From NCBI RefSeq assembly GCF_002632585.1, contig NZ_NIBV01000004.1, positions 45,449 to 109,448 of the forward strand: a DNA stretch of 64,000 nucleotides, in the 5' to 3' direction. The notes below the pieces were generated by a model that saw only the letters and a list, made by a program, of their open reading frames with translations, ran no database searches and was not told the DNA's origin. How positions within the stretch are numbered: the stretch's first letter is position 1; each line of letters begins with the position of its first letter. Shown piece after piece: positions 1 to 8,554 of the stretch. The translations under genes and the position numbers were made by a program. Source of the DNA: Xenorhabdus szentirmaii DSM 16338 (GTDB lineage Bacteria; Pseudomonadota; Gammaproteobacteria; Enterobacterales; Enterobacteriaceae).

Positions 1-323
1 ATGTCATGACCCTCTTTCGTGTCAGTTGATATCGTCGGTGGTACATATGCCAGCGTATAAGCCATTACATCAATGGGAGTGCGGTCGGTGACAAAACTTT
101 CTGTTGGATAGCTGGCAATCAACTCTTTGCATACTGTTTTCTGCATTCTGAAATATTCTGGCAGAGTCATTTCCGCCCGGCAGTCAAAACCGTTGCACTT
201 GAGAATATGCCGTACACCTGAGTCAAAATAAGGAACGTCGGTTTGTTCAGAAAAGGCTTTGGCCAAAGTCGTTTTTCCCGACCCTTGAGCGCCACATAAT
301 CCAAGTCGAAATTGATGATTCAT
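1..323 (-). CDS. P-loop nucleotide kinase-like ATPase (3' part outside window)
   Basis: The N-terminal 107 residues are visible; the gene runs off the left edge. A Walker A motif GAQGSGKTT sits near residues 11-19, close to the N-terminus as in small nucleoside or nucleotide kinases, and a later TDRTPIDVMAY stretch resembles the acceptor-binding segment of NadR/dNMP-kinase-like P-loop proteins. The ATG at 323 overlaps the TGA of the DHFR gene (ATGA), so it is translationally coupled as the next gene in a nucleotide-metabolism operon. A deoxynucleotide kinase role is inferred from fold and context; the substrate is unknown. Confidence 0.7.
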   Translation of the reverse strand, partial: MNHQFRLGLCGAQGSGKTTLAKAFSEQTDVPYFDSGVRHILKCNGFDCRAEMTLPEYFRMQKTVCKELIASYPTESFVTDRTPIDVMAYTLAYVPPTISTDTKEGHD

Positions 324-811
324 TCTTTTTGCTTCCAATACATAACATGATCAAACGCAGGTTCATTTTCTAACTCGTCGTAATAGTTCAACGTCATACG
401 GCGGTTGAATGCGGCTTTAAGCTCATCCATCGGAAAAAAGGTGTCTGCGTCGGGCGTGTCATCTTCAATATGGGAGATAAAAGCGCGGTCAGCTATATTG
501 ATAAACTGACGATAGATCTCGGCACCTCCGATGATGTAAACAGAGTGCAACCGAGCCAGATCTTTCACTTCACTAGTATCACGAATAATCGAAAAGCCAG
601 CCGGAACCCGATTAGGATCGCGTGATAGCACAAAGTTGAAGCGGTCTTTCAATGGCTTACCCAAACTTTCCGCAGTTTTGCGACCCATCACAACAATTTC
701 ACCAACCGTCTTATTCTTAAACAGTTTCAGATCGCGAGAACTATGCCAGGGCAGGGCGTTATTCACGCCAATGCCGTTGCCACGTCCTACAGCCGCAATA
801 AGGGAAATCAC
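320..811 (-). CDS. folA: Dihydrofolate reductase
   Basis: DHFR of 163 residues, normal for bacterial type I enzymes. It reduces dihydrofolate with NADPH and so recycles the cofactor used up by thymidylate synthase, which lies just upstream in this operon. Visible signatures are the N-terminal ISLIAAV strand, LPWHSSRDL (the Asp is the expected active-site acid), the NADPH-binding MGRKTAESLGKPL and IIGGAEIYRQF. Its start overlaps the end of the HAD-like gene by 4 nt, and its stop overlaps the next start. A phage DHFR next to ThyA and ribonucleotide reductase is typical of pHCM2/SSU5-type phage-plasmids. Confidence 0.95.
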   Translation of the reverse strand: MISLIAAVGRGNGIGVNNALPWHSSRDLKLFKNKTVGEIVVMGRKTAESLGKPLKDRFNFVLSRDPNRVPAGFSIIRDTSEVKDLARLHSVYIIGGAEIYRQFINIADRAFISHIEDDTPDADTFFPMDELKAAFNRRMTLNYYDELENEPAFDHVMYWKQKE

Positions 812-1245
812 ACCGCACCTCTTGAGATCGAATAGACCGTTGGCCGATGCGGGTGGTTGCGAAAATCGTGTTCGTCCTGACGCTCAGTACAAAGCACAGC
901 AATGATCTGACCGCCGTTCTCGCGCAGATGTTCTTTAACCGCTTTCATTTTGAAATAACGACCCATCTCTTTCGGTTTAGGCAAATACAGATAGTCAAAG
1001 AAGACGCCTTGCTCTTTAAGCCAAGCCTCGGTTTGCTCCTTATATTCAGCAGGGCGGTCGTCAACAATCAGAATGTCACAGCCAGTGCGCTGAAACCCTT
1101 TAAGCATACGAACGGAGGCAATGATCGCATCATCGCGCTCATGTCTTTCGTTGTATTCAATAAAACTGCCTTCTTTCATCAGATGAAGACGGTCTGAGTT
1201 GTCAGAAAGCACACCGTCTATTGTGCAAATAACTAAAGGTTGCAT
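808..1245 (-). CDS. HAD-fold protein, probably non-catalytic
   Basis: A 145-residue protein with the architecture of the phage PseT/polynucleotide kinase 3'-phosphatase group: an N-terminal hydrophobic strand plus IDGVLSDNSDRLHLM, a middle DDRPAEYKEQTEAWLK and a C-terminal basic/acidic segment. Oddly, the HAD motif I is normally DxDGT/V, but here it reads T-I-D-G-V, so the nucleophilic Asp is Thr. In motif II the usual Ser/Thr before GR/DR is replaced by Asp. Start at 1245 has AGGACA 8 nt upstream, immediately after the thyA stop. It may be a structural or regulatory relic of a nucleotide phosphatase. The fold call is from motif pattern only. Confidence 0.65.
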   Translation of the reverse strand: MQPLVICTIDGVLSDNSDRLHLMKEGSFIEYNERHERDDAIIASVRMLKGFQRTGCDILIVDDRPAEYKEQTEAWLKEQGVFFDYLYLPKPKEMGRYFKMKAVKEHLRENGGQIIAVLCTERQDEHDFRNHPHRPTVYSISRGAV

Positions 1246-1256
1246 ATGAAATGTCC

Positions 1257-2381
1257 TTATTTTGCTACTGGGGCTTTAATCCACGGATGAGATTGATAAC
1301 CAAAGATACTGATCCCCTGCCAATTGAAGTCACTCAGCTCTTTCCATGACTCAGGGAACACAACGATAGGATCGTTTTCAGCAATATCTTCACGCTTCAT
1401 ATACGTATCAACGCCTTCTGCGTGATTGTTATACAAGTGAACATCAAAGCCGAAATGCGAGAAACCCGCCGCCATGTGATCGGTAATGTGGGCTAAAAAA
1501 TGCGTAATAATGCTATAACCAGCAATGTTAAAAGGCATACCGACAAAGGTATCAACGCTGCGCTGAACCATTCCGGTATTTAGAACGCGACGAGGGATGT
1601 TGTAATGGTCAAGCCATTTGTGCGTTAACCCATCCATAAAGCAGTTGTAATCGTGATTGTTGCTCTCCATCACTGGCTTAATTGCCAGCGCGAAAGAGGC
1701 ATACTTGGAATCGACGTTGTGATCGATATGATTTACGCCGATATTGAATGCCATCATGAGACGATTAACGGGATCTAATTCACGACTCCATGCGCCGAAA
1801 GCAAAGTGACAAGGAGGCAAAGCCATATCTTCCAATTCACCCACATTCCACGCTAACATAATGTTACGGCGGTTTTCAGGGTCATTACGCAGATTGTCCA
1901 CAATGCGTTGTAACTGGTCGATTTCACGGGTGACAACTAAACGTCCGTCTGTCAGTTCGCCATCGACCACATAACCCCTGTGTTTGATTTGCTCAAACTG
2001 TTCAGGGGTAACTACGCGAGTATCACGCCATTTACGCCATTGCTTTCCGTAGACAGGCCCAAGGTCGCCATTTTCATTTGCCCACAGATCCCAAATCTTC
2101 ACGCCATTTTCATTCAGGAAACGAACGTTTGTCAGCCCTCTGAAATACCACTCAAGTTCAACCAAAAGAGGATGCTGATTAACGGCTTTGCCTGAAATCA
2201 TCGGCACAAGACCACCGTTTAAATAGTAAAAGCTCGGAATAAAAGAGATGCCAGATGTACCGACACCAGTTCTCTCAGAGCTTGAAGGAAAGCCGTTGAC
2301 GACAATATCCGCTACGATATCGCGGTATGACTCGTCATTAATCAGAGACAGGTTGTTTTTTGGTGATTTTTTTTCAGTCAT
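1257..2381 (-). CDS. thyA: Thymidylate synthase
   Basis: Methylates dUMP to dTMP with methylene-tetrahydrofolate; it works with the downstream DHFR. 374 residues, about 110 longer than the E. coli enzyme (264); the extra length lies mainly in an N-terminal extension and an insert near residues 120-155. Signature elements are ERTGVGT (phosphate-binding Arg), the WDLWANENGDLGPVYGKQWR block and the catalytic Cys191 in LPPCHFAFGAW. It is the first gene of a unit running thyA, HAD, folA, kinase; a 20-bp dyad lies 17 nt upstream of the start and a second dyad about 170 nt upstream. Confidence 0.96.
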   Translation of the reverse strand: MTEKKSPKNNLSLINDESYRDIVADIVVNGFPSSSERTGVGTSGISFIPSFYYLNGGLVPMISGKAVNQHPLLVELEWYFRGLTNVRFLNENGVKIWDLWANENGDLGPVYGKQWRKWRDTRVVTPEQFEQIKHRGYVVDGELTDGRLVVTREIDQLQRIVDNLRNDPENRRNIMLAWNVGELEDMALPPCHFAFGAWSRELDPVNRLMMAFNIGVNHIDHNVDSKYASFALAIKPVMESNNHDYNCFMDGLTHKWLDHYNIPRRVLNTGMVQRSVDTFVGMPFNIAGYSIITHFLAHITDHMAAGFSHFGFDVHLYNNHAEGVDTYMKREDIAENDPIVVFPESWKELSDFNWQGISIFGYQSHPWIKAPVAK

Positions 2382-2397
2382 TTTTTATTTGCTATAG

Positions 2398-2417
2398 ATA
2401 TGTATTTACTTACTATA
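2398..2417. promoter_or_regulatory. 20-bp dyad operator, copy 1 (thyA)
   Basis: Matches ATANGTA-N6-TACNTAT with a degenerate right half (TACTATA). It lies 17 bp upstream of the thyA start. Confidence 0.55.
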
Positions 2418-2444
2418 TTTTATATAAGTTAGTTAGGCAGTAAA

Positions 2445-2474
2445 CAAAAAAAAGCACACTCGAAAAGTGTGCTT
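2445..2474 (-). terminator. Rho-independent terminator after the MazG-like gene
   Basis: A 9-bp stem AAGCACACT / AGTGTGCTT at 2452-2460 and 2466-2474, with a 5-nt loop, is preceded on the plus strand by a run of A. On the minus strand it is therefore followed by a U-tract. Confidence 0.8.
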
Positions 2475-2549
2475 ACAATCGGCTATCGCTATTACCGGAA
2501 CGACAGCAAAATTAGTTCAATTCAAAATAAATAAGGCGACACAAATATA

Positions 2550-2569
2550 ATACGTATTTACTTACTTAT
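2550..2569. promoter_or_regulatory. 20-bp dyad operator, copy 2
   Basis: ATACGTA, six bases, TACTTAT: one of the best matches to the dyad consensus. It lies just downstream of the MazG-like stop and about 170 bp upstream of thyA, on the far side of the terminator. Confidence 0.6.
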
Positions 2570-2577
2570 CAATAATT

Positions 2578-3381
2578 TTATGCTAATTCTGTGCATTGTT
2601 TTAAGAATGGTGTTAAATCAACCGGTGTGTAACTCGGTGACTTCAAAATCTTGCCGTCAGAAATACGATAACCGATCAGCCCATCACGAGAAATACATGT
2701 ACGAAATGCCAAATCATCGGCGTCATACTTACAGTTCTCAACTTGTTCTTTGCGAATCGTTGCGTCACTCGACCAAAGTTTAGACATGTTAGATTCATGA
2801 ATCGTGGTCGTCAGTTCAACAAGATCCACCCCTGAAATACCTAACAGGTAATAGAGTAAGTGCAGAGCATCTGCGATAGCCGCCGGAAACAGAACCAAAT
2901 CCTCTATAGCCGTTGCTACATTCCCTCTATCCATATTATCAGCCAATAATTCCAACTGATCAGCGATACAAATTGAGTGCTCGAATGCTGACTTCATATC
3001 ATCCATAAAGCCAGATGAGAGGTTATGTTGCGTATTTTTTGTCAATGATTCTTTCTTGTAATCAAATGCAAGCGCGTGGCTTAAAGATCCGCCTAACATA
3101 ACCAGAGTACCGGTCAGAACGTAAACGGTATCACCGGCAGCGTCCAGTATTTCAATGCTGTCATTTTCGTTAATCGCCTTAACACCCTCTTTGGCTTCTT
3201 CACGGATCAAATTGGCGCGTAGGCGGAACATATCAGCAGTGACCTCGTTACTTTCAATAGGATGCTCAAACACCTGATGAAACTCTTTAACCATATCGTA
3301 AAAGCTACTGATATACCCAGAATTTCTAATCGGCTGTTTTTCAGTTGGGTTTAGCTTCATGGTTGCGCTTGTTTTCTTCAT
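2578..3381 (-). CDS. MazG-like nucleoside triphosphate pyrophosphohydrolase
   Basis: 267 residues of the all-alpha NTP-PPase type. The metal-binding pattern is visible: EEAKE at 61-65 followed by EILDAAGD at 77-84 (EExxE...ExxD). The C-terminal part has IADALHLLYYLLGISGVDL followed by ESNMSKLW, typical of the phosphoribosyl-ATP pyrophosphohydrolase-like phage members. These enzymes hydrolyse (d)NTPs to NMPs plus pyrophosphate; MazG-type phage proteins have been proposed to change host (p)ppGpp or dNTP pools. It stands between nrdB and thyA, so nucleotide-pool control is the likely role. The substrate cannot be read from the sequence. Confidence 0.8.
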   Translation of the reverse strand: MKKTSATMKLNPTEKQPIRNSGYISSFYDMVKEFHQVFEHPIESNEVTADMFRLRANLIREEAKEGVKAINENDSIEILDAAGDTVYVLTGTLVMLGGSLSHALAFDYKKESLTKNTQHNLSSGFMDDMKSAFEHSICIADQLELLADNMDRGNVATAIEDLVLFPAAIADALHLLYYLLGISGVDLVELTTTIHESNMSKLWSSDATIRKEQVENCKYDADDLAFRTCISRDGLIGYRISDGKILKSPSYTPVDLTPFLKQCTELA

Positions 3382-3478
3382 TATATTATTTCCAAAAATA
3401 AAATATTTTTATTATTTATTAATTTATATAGATAATAAATGAACGACAACTCCCGTCACTCATTTATCGCAGGTGTCG

Positions 3479-4600
3479 TCAGATTTCAAAGCCAGACAAT
3501 GCTCCAGTGTTGACCTGAGAGTCTATTTGACCAGTCAGATAATCCGCTTTCTCCGTTTCTTGTGGGGCAACCTGAACGTTATCTGATAGTAACCAATTGT
3601 TCACCCAAGGTAACGGGTCGTGGCTAATCTCTGCAAACACCGCATCAAATCCAATTCGTTTCATTGCGACATTGGCACGGTATTTCACGTATTCTTTGAG
3701 CATATCGGCATTCAGGCCAATCATAGAGCCATCTTTAAACAGATAATCAGCCCAATTCATTTCCTGTTCAGCCACCGAAACCATCGTGCGAATAACAAAA
3801 TCACGGTTCCGTTCCGCAATTCGCTTCCACATTTCACCCTCGCGGCCGTTGTACATCAGTTTGAGCATTTCCTGAGTGACATGGCAATGCAACGCTTCAT
3901 CACGGGCAATAAACTTCATGATCTTTGCGTTGGCTTCCATCACACCACGCTCACCAAAAGCAAACGTACAGGCGAAGCTGACATAGAAGCGAATAGCCTC
4001 AAGTGTATTGACCGCCACCAATGTTTTAAATACCTGCTCCTGAATCGTCTCTTCACCGTACTGACGCTCAAATTCCTCAACGCCAAGATATTCACGAGTA
4101 ACAAACAGCTTAATCAGGCGATCATATTCTTCTGACACGGATGAGGCGCGTGCGAGGATCATTTCATCTTCAACAATGCCGTCAAAGATAGTTTCAGGAT
4201 CAGTAACCAGATTACGGATAATGTGCGTGTAACTGCGACTGTGAATCGTTTCAGAGAAAGACCATGTTTCGATCCATGTTTCCAGTTCCGGCAGTGAACA
4301 GATAGGCAGAAAGGCAATATTTGGGGCGCGTCCCTGAACAGAATCCAGCAGAGTTTGATATTTCAGGTTAGCAATAAAAATGTGTCGCTCATGTTCAGGC
4401 ATATTTTGGTAGTCGATGCGATCTTTACTCACATCCACTTCTTCCGGTCGCCAGAACAGGCTCAGTTGACGTTCAATCGCTTTTTCAAACAAACGGTGTT
4501 TTTGCTGATCGTAACGAGCCACGTTCACACTCAAACCGAAAAACATAGGTTCTTTAGTAGCATCATTCTTGGCTTGTCGAAATACGGAATAACCTGACAT
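3479..4600 (-). CDS. nrdB: Class Ia ribonucleotide reductase beta subunit (R2)
   Basis: The radical-generating small subunit, 373 residues (E. coli 376). I start at 4600 (MSGYSVF), which has AAAAGGAAAAA upstream; the frame extends 15 codons further but without a better ribosome-binding site. The tyrosyl-radical segment SYTHIIRN places Tyr124 where E. coli has Tyr122, and iron-ligand segments are visible (ETWSFSETIHSRSY, DEALHCHVTQ). With NrdA it reduces ribonucleotides to deoxyribonucleotides for phage replication. No dyad operator was found directly upstream. Confidence 0.96.
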   Translation of the reverse strand: MSGYSVFRQAKNDATKEPMFFGLSVNVARYDQQKHRLFEKAIERQLSLFWRPEEVDVSKDRIDYQNMPEHERHIFIANLKYQTLLDSVQGRAPNIAFLPICSLPELETWIETWSFSETIHSRSYTHIIRNLVTDPETIFDGIVEDEMILARASSVSEEYDRLIKLFVTREYLGVEEFERQYGEETIQEQVFKTLVAVNTLEAIRFYVSFACTFAFGERGVMEANAKIMKFIARDEALHCHVTQEMLKLMYNGREGEMWKRIAERNRDFVIRTMVSVAEQEMNWADYLFKDGSMIGLNADMLKEYVKYRANVAMKRIGFDAVFAEISHDPLPWVNNWLLSDNVQVAPQETEKADYLTGQIDSQVNTGALSGFEI

Positions 4601-4664
4601 ATTTTTTCCTTTTTGTGTAAATCTTTTGTATTTTGTATCAGTCAATTAGGCACTCAAGATGAAT

Positions 4665-4690
4665 AAAAAGGTGAGCATAAGCCCACCTTT
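4665..4690 (-). terminator. Terminator after nrdA
   Basis: An imperfect stem pairs AAAGGTG with CACCTTT (4667-4673 / 4684-4690) around a short loop. On the minus strand it is followed by T-rich sequence. It lies just past the nrdA stop. Confidence 0.65.
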
Positions 4691-4708
4691 ATTCCGTGCA
4701 TTCAGGAA

Positions 4709-6997
4709 TTAGATTTTGCAGGCATCGCCACAATCATCACCGACCGGCGCCATTGGGGTTTCACGCTCATCTTCCTCACCAGAGCGGTCACGGGTATTGT
4801 GGTAATAGAGTGTCTTAACGCCCATTGAATAAGCCATCAGCAGGTCACGCAGAAGCTCATCCATAGGTACACGACCATTAGGATAAATTTCAGGGTCATA
4901 ATTAGTATTCGCGGAAATGGACTGATCCACAAACTTTTGCATGATCGCAACTTTTGTCAGATAACCTTTGTTACTGCCCATCTGCCAGAGGTATTCGTAT
5001 TGGTCTTTCAGACGCTCAAACTCCGGCACAATCATACGAACAGTGCCTTCTTTGCTCATCTTCACTGACATAGGTCCACGAGGTGGCTCGATACCATTGG
5101 TACTGTTTGTGATCTGGCTTGAGGTTTCGCACGGCATCAGCGCCGAAACAGTTGAGTTACGTAAACCATACGCTTTGATATCAGCGCGTAACGCTTCCCA
5201 ATCCATTTTCAGCGGTTCAGTTACACCAACAGCCGCCTTATCCAATTGCTTCCTATAGTGGCCGATTGGTAGCTCACCATTGGCATAACGAGTTTCATTA
5301 AACAAAGAGCATTCGCCGAATTCTTTAGCCAACCGATTAGATGCTTTGAGCAGGTAATACTGGAATGCTTCAAATGTGTCATGAACGAACTGATCACCGG
5401 CAGTGTCAGAATATTTGAAACCGTTTTTCGCCAAATAATAGGCAAGGTTTGTCACGCCAACACCAAGACTACGGCGATTCTTGGTCGAGTTCTCAGCCGC
5501 TTTAACAGGATATTTCTGGTAATCCAACAACGCATCAAGCGCCGACACAAGCAAGAATGACAGGTGTTCCAGCTCATCGAGGCTTTCAATTGCACCCAAG
5601 TTAAACGCTGACAACGTACACAGAGAAATCTCACCGTTTGGATCGTCCATGTATTCAAGCGGTTTTGTAGGTAACGCAATTTCCATACAAAGATTGGATT
5701 GACGAACAGGAGCTACCGCCGGATTAAATGCCCCGTGAGTGTTCATGTGGTCTACGTTAGCAATATAAATACGACCGGTAGAAGCGCGTTCCTGCATGAT
5801 TGATGAAAACAATTCCACAGCCGGTACGCTAATCCGTTTAATGCTTTCATCAGCCTCAGCCGCTTCATACAGACGGGCAAATTCAGCCTGATCAGAGAAA
5901 AAAGCATCGTACATACCAGGCACGTCATTCGGACTAAACAGAGAAATGTTTTTGCTTTCAGTGAGGCGTTTATACAGAAGACCATTAATCATCACACCGT
6001 AATCCATGTGACGAACACGGTTTTCTTCAACGCCACGGTTATTTTTCAGCACCAGCAGATTTTGTGTTTCACGGTGCCATAGTGGATAAAACGCAGTAGC
6101 CGCCCCGCCACGAACACCACCCTGAGAGCACGATTTGACAGCCGCTTGGAAATATTTCAGGAATGGAATGACGCCAGTGTGGTTTGCTTCACCACCACGG
6201 ATCTCACTGCCCAAGGCACGAATAGCACCGAAGCCAAGACCAATACCAGCACGTTGAGATACATAGCTCACGATTGCTGATGCCGTTGTGTAAATCGATG
6301 GCAGAGAGTCACCTGCTTCCATCACCACACAAGAGCTAAACTGCCGGGTTGGGGTACGTAAACCCGCCATAATAGGCGTCGGCAAAGAGAGTTTGAACGT
6401 CGATGTAGCGTCGTAAAAGTCTTTCACCATTTGTAAGCGAGTGTCTTTGTTCCAGTTTTGGAAAAAACACATAGCTGAAAGTATGTAAACATGCTGAGGC
6501 GCTTCGTACAGCTCGCCAGTAACACGGTTCTGAACCAGATATTTGCCGCGTAACTGAACGGTGGCCGCATAGCCGAACAAATCATCACGCTCAGGATTCA
6601 GATAATCACCGAGTTCGTTAATCTCTTTAGATGTGTATTTAGTCAGTAGTTCTTTATCATACTTTTTACGATCAACATTACGCTGGATATGCTCAAGCAG
6701 ATTAGGATAATCGTAACCACCAAAGGCTTCTTTACGGATTAAACCTATATTTAATTTCGCTGCTACACGGCTATAGTTTGGTGAGTTGACAGAAATTAGA
6801 TCAGCCGCAGCTTTCACCATGAGGGAGTGAATATCCGTTGTTTTAATGCCATTCTTCGCGCTGATATGCACTTTCATTGCGATAGCTGATGCGCTAACAC
6901 CATCGATTCCCTCAGTTCCATACATAGCAACACGATTGAATTTCTCAGTATCGAACGGTACTTGTGATCCGTCACGTTTAGTAACAAATAAGGTCAT
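4709..6997 (-). CDS. nrdA: Class Ia ribonucleotide reductase alpha subunit (R1)
   Basis: 762 residues, the size of E. coli NrdA (761). The N-terminus has an ATP-cone-like VTKRDGSQVPFDTEKFNR. The thiyl-radical and catalytic region reads SNLCMEIALPT (C-x-E), and the first redox Cys lies in FSSCVVMEAGD. The C-terminal swinging cysteines are present as CGDACKI, so all catalytic cysteines appear to be there. It reduces NDPs using the NrdB radical. A dyad operator lies 36 bp upstream of the start. Confidence 0.96.
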   Translation of the reverse strand: MTLFVTKRDGSQVPFDTEKFNRVAMYGTEGIDGVSASAIAMKVHISAKNGIKTTDIHSLMVKAAADLISVNSPNYSRVAAKLNIGLIRKEAFGGYDYPNLLEHIQRNVDRKKYDKELLTKYTSKEINELGDYLNPERDDLFGYAATVQLRGKYLVQNRVTGELYEAPQHVYILSAMCFFQNWNKDTRLQMVKDFYDATSTFKLSLPTPIMAGLRTPTRQFSSCVVMEAGDSLPSIYTTASAIVSYVSQRAGIGLGFGAIRALGSEIRGGEANHTGVIPFLKYFQAAVKSCSQGGVRGGAATAFYPLWHRETQNLLVLKNNRGVEENRVRHMDYGVMINGLLYKRLTESKNISLFSPNDVPGMYDAFFSDQAEFARLYEAAEADESIKRISVPAVELFSSIMQERASTGRIYIANVDHMNTHGAFNPAVAPVRQSNLCMEIALPTKPLEYMDDPNGEISLCTLSAFNLGAIESLDELEHLSFLLVSALDALLDYQKYPVKAAENSTKNRRSLGVGVTNLAYYLAKNGFKYSDTAGDQFVHDTFEAFQYYLLKASNRLAKEFGECSLFNETRYANGELPIGHYRKQLDKAAVGVTEPLKMDWEALRADIKAYGLRNSTVSALMPCETSSQITNSTNGIEPPRGPMSVKMSKEGTVRMIVPEFERLKDQYEYLWQMGSNKGYLTKVAIMQKFVDQSISANTNYDPEIYPNGRVPMDELLRDLLMAYSMGVKTLYYHNTRDRSGEEDERETPMAPVGDDCGDACKI

Positions 6998-7032
6998 TTA
7001 CATCATTCCACGTTGTTTGTATTTTATTTATG

Positions 7033-7052
7033 ATAGGTATGTGATTACGTAT
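7033..7052. promoter_or_regulatory. 20-bp dyad operator, copy 3 (nrdA)
   Basis: ATAGGTA, six bases, TACGTAT: an exact match to the dyad consensus, 36 bp upstream of nrdA. Confidence 0.65.
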
Positions 7053-7054
7053 TA

Positions 7055-7088
7055 TCAACCACACAAAAACAATATCTTGTGTGGTTGA
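7055..7088. repeat. 12-bp perfect hairpin
   Basis: TCAACCACACAA at 7055-7066 is the reverse complement of 7077-7088, with an 11-nt loop. It lies between the RuvC-like gene and nrdA. No clear U-tract follows, so it may be a weak terminator or an RNA-stability element. Confidence 0.6.
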
Positions 7089-7112
7089 TCTATAAGTGTT
7101 CAATATGTGGGT

Positions 7113-7682
7113 TTATAACAGAGAGGAAATAACCGTAGAAATTTGACGATATTGATCAGTTTGAATACCGGTATGAATTGCCGCAACAGCATCGGCCAGA
7201 TGTTCATTTTTATTTACCAGCTTAACAACGCCTTTTTCCTTTCTTCTGAGCCAAGGCGCTTCTGGATGCTTGCCAACAGCCCATTCGATAATTTCTTCTT
7301 TCGTGGTTGTTTTTTTATTCGCCACAAACTGCTTAATTTCGATAGGCGTTACCTGAATCAATGGCTTATCGATACATGCCAGAACACCAATGCAAATACC
7401 GTATGACGTCTGCGCACGGCTTGATTGGCTACCAACAGGCAATTCACAAAACACTAATTGAGCCTGATCGATAATTGGCTTTGCTGTTTTCCAAATCTCG
7501 CTTGCACGGCGTAAATCGTCGCTGTTTACACGCACTGACTTCTTATCGCTGGATTCTGTCTGTACCAGCTCCATACGTTCAATTTTGACAATCTGATTAG
7601 TGGTGATATCCAGCTCACCGAATACAACACCGAAATTACTCATACTCGGATCTATGCCAGCGATTTTGATTATTTTACTCAT
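7113..7682 (-). CDS. RuvC-like Holliday junction resolvase (RNase H fold)
   Basis: 189 residues. The first acidic motif is GIDPSMSNFGVVFG, the second is the VFCELPVGSQS strand, and the C-terminal motif is EHLADAVAAIHTG with the final Asp: the D...E...D pattern of RuvC-type resolvases. Such phage enzymes resolve four-way junctions made during recombination-dependent replication, which fits the neighbouring SbcCD-like, RecA and exonuclease genes. GGTAAC precedes the ATG at 7682. It could act on other branched DNA. Confidence 0.75.
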   Translation of the reverse strand: MSKIIKIAGIDPSMSNFGVVFGELDITTNQIVKIERMELVQTESSDKKSVRVNSDDLRRASEIWKTAKPIIDQAQLVFCELPVGSQSSRAQTSYGICIGVLACIDKPLIQVTPIEIKQFVANKKTTTKEEIIEWAVGKHPEAPWLRRKEKGVVKLVNKNEHLADAVAAIHTGIQTDQYRQISTVISSLL

Positions 7683-7705
7683 GTAGTTACCTGTTTGTGA
7701 TTGAT

Positions 7706-8554
7706 TTAAAATGAACCGAATGCGAATGAACGACCGTTAACCGATATACTTGCTGACTCATTCATTGGTTTTGGTTTAACTGCCGGCGTTTCTTTTGGTA
7801 AAGATAATTCCTGCTCTGTTGATTCATCCGATAAAATTATCCCTGTGGAATAACCATCGGAAAGCAACGCTATTTTCCCTAACTCACCCGTTATTTTTGA
7901 ATTCTCGTGATTAACGACAGCTTTAAATGAAAAACTCTCTGTATGTAAGCTGAATTCGTTGCTTAAATCCGTTTTACAGAGTTTTTCTGGTATAACTGGC
8001 GTTATCCCATTCTCAACTTCATAAAAGCTGTCTGAGAGCGATTTAGACATATTCCCGATAGCTGAATGGTAATAAGCGTCATACCCAAGTTCTTCATTCA
8101 ACAAAAGATGGTCTGCTTTCGCGTAAATTAACTTGCGATTATCCTCGATATTGTCTGCGTCAAGATCGGGTGTGTATGCCATCAGGATAAAATCACTTTT
8201 ACCGCCTAAAACGGTATGAATCCGTGTAATGGAAACTAAAAGATCTGTAACACCGTCCAGCATTTTCATTGATAACCAGTTGTCAATTTTATCTACAACC
8301 TCTTTACCAAATACTTTTCTGAGCTTTGAGCTATGCCAGTTATTATCAGTGATCGTAATCCGACCTGATTTATCATCATCGGCAAAATCCAAACCCACCT
8401 TGGCTATATGGTGATTTTCATTTGCTGGCTGTTTGTATTTCACAGCCGGCTCAACAATGCCTCTAATGTCAGCGAAAATACGCGGCAAGCGGGAAATATC
8501 CGCAACTGCTACCGCTAAAATGGTAGCTTGTTGAATTGGTAACTTAATGGACAT
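7706..8554 (-). CDS. Unknown protein coupled to SbcC-like gene
   Basis: 282 residues from the ATG at 8554 (MSIKLPIQQ), which has AAGGCGG about 8 nt upstream. A longer frame would use a TTG eight codons earlier, so I prefer the internal ATG. The start lies inside the last codons of the SbcC-like gene, so translation is coupled. I see no known motif: the protein is soluble, with alternating hydrophobic strands (VTDLLVSITRI, DFILMAYTPDLD) and a Ser/Pro-rich tail. Context suggests an accessory factor of the recombination nuclease or a sliding-clamp-like or clamp-loader-like part; this is speculation. Confidence 0.7.
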   Translation of the reverse strand: MSIKLPIQQATILAVAVADISRLPRIFADIRGIVEPAVKYKQPANENHHIAKVGLDFADDDKSGRITITDNNWHSSKLRKVFGKEVVDKIDNWLSMKMLDGVTDLLVSITRIHTVLGGKSDFILMAYTPDLDADNIEDNRKLIYAKADHLLLNEELGYDAYYHSAIGNMSKSLSDSFYEVENGITPVIPEKLCKTDLSNEFSLHTESFSFKAVVNHENSKITGELGKIALLSDGYSTGIILSDESTEQELSLPKETPAVKPKPMNESASISVNGRSFAFGSF

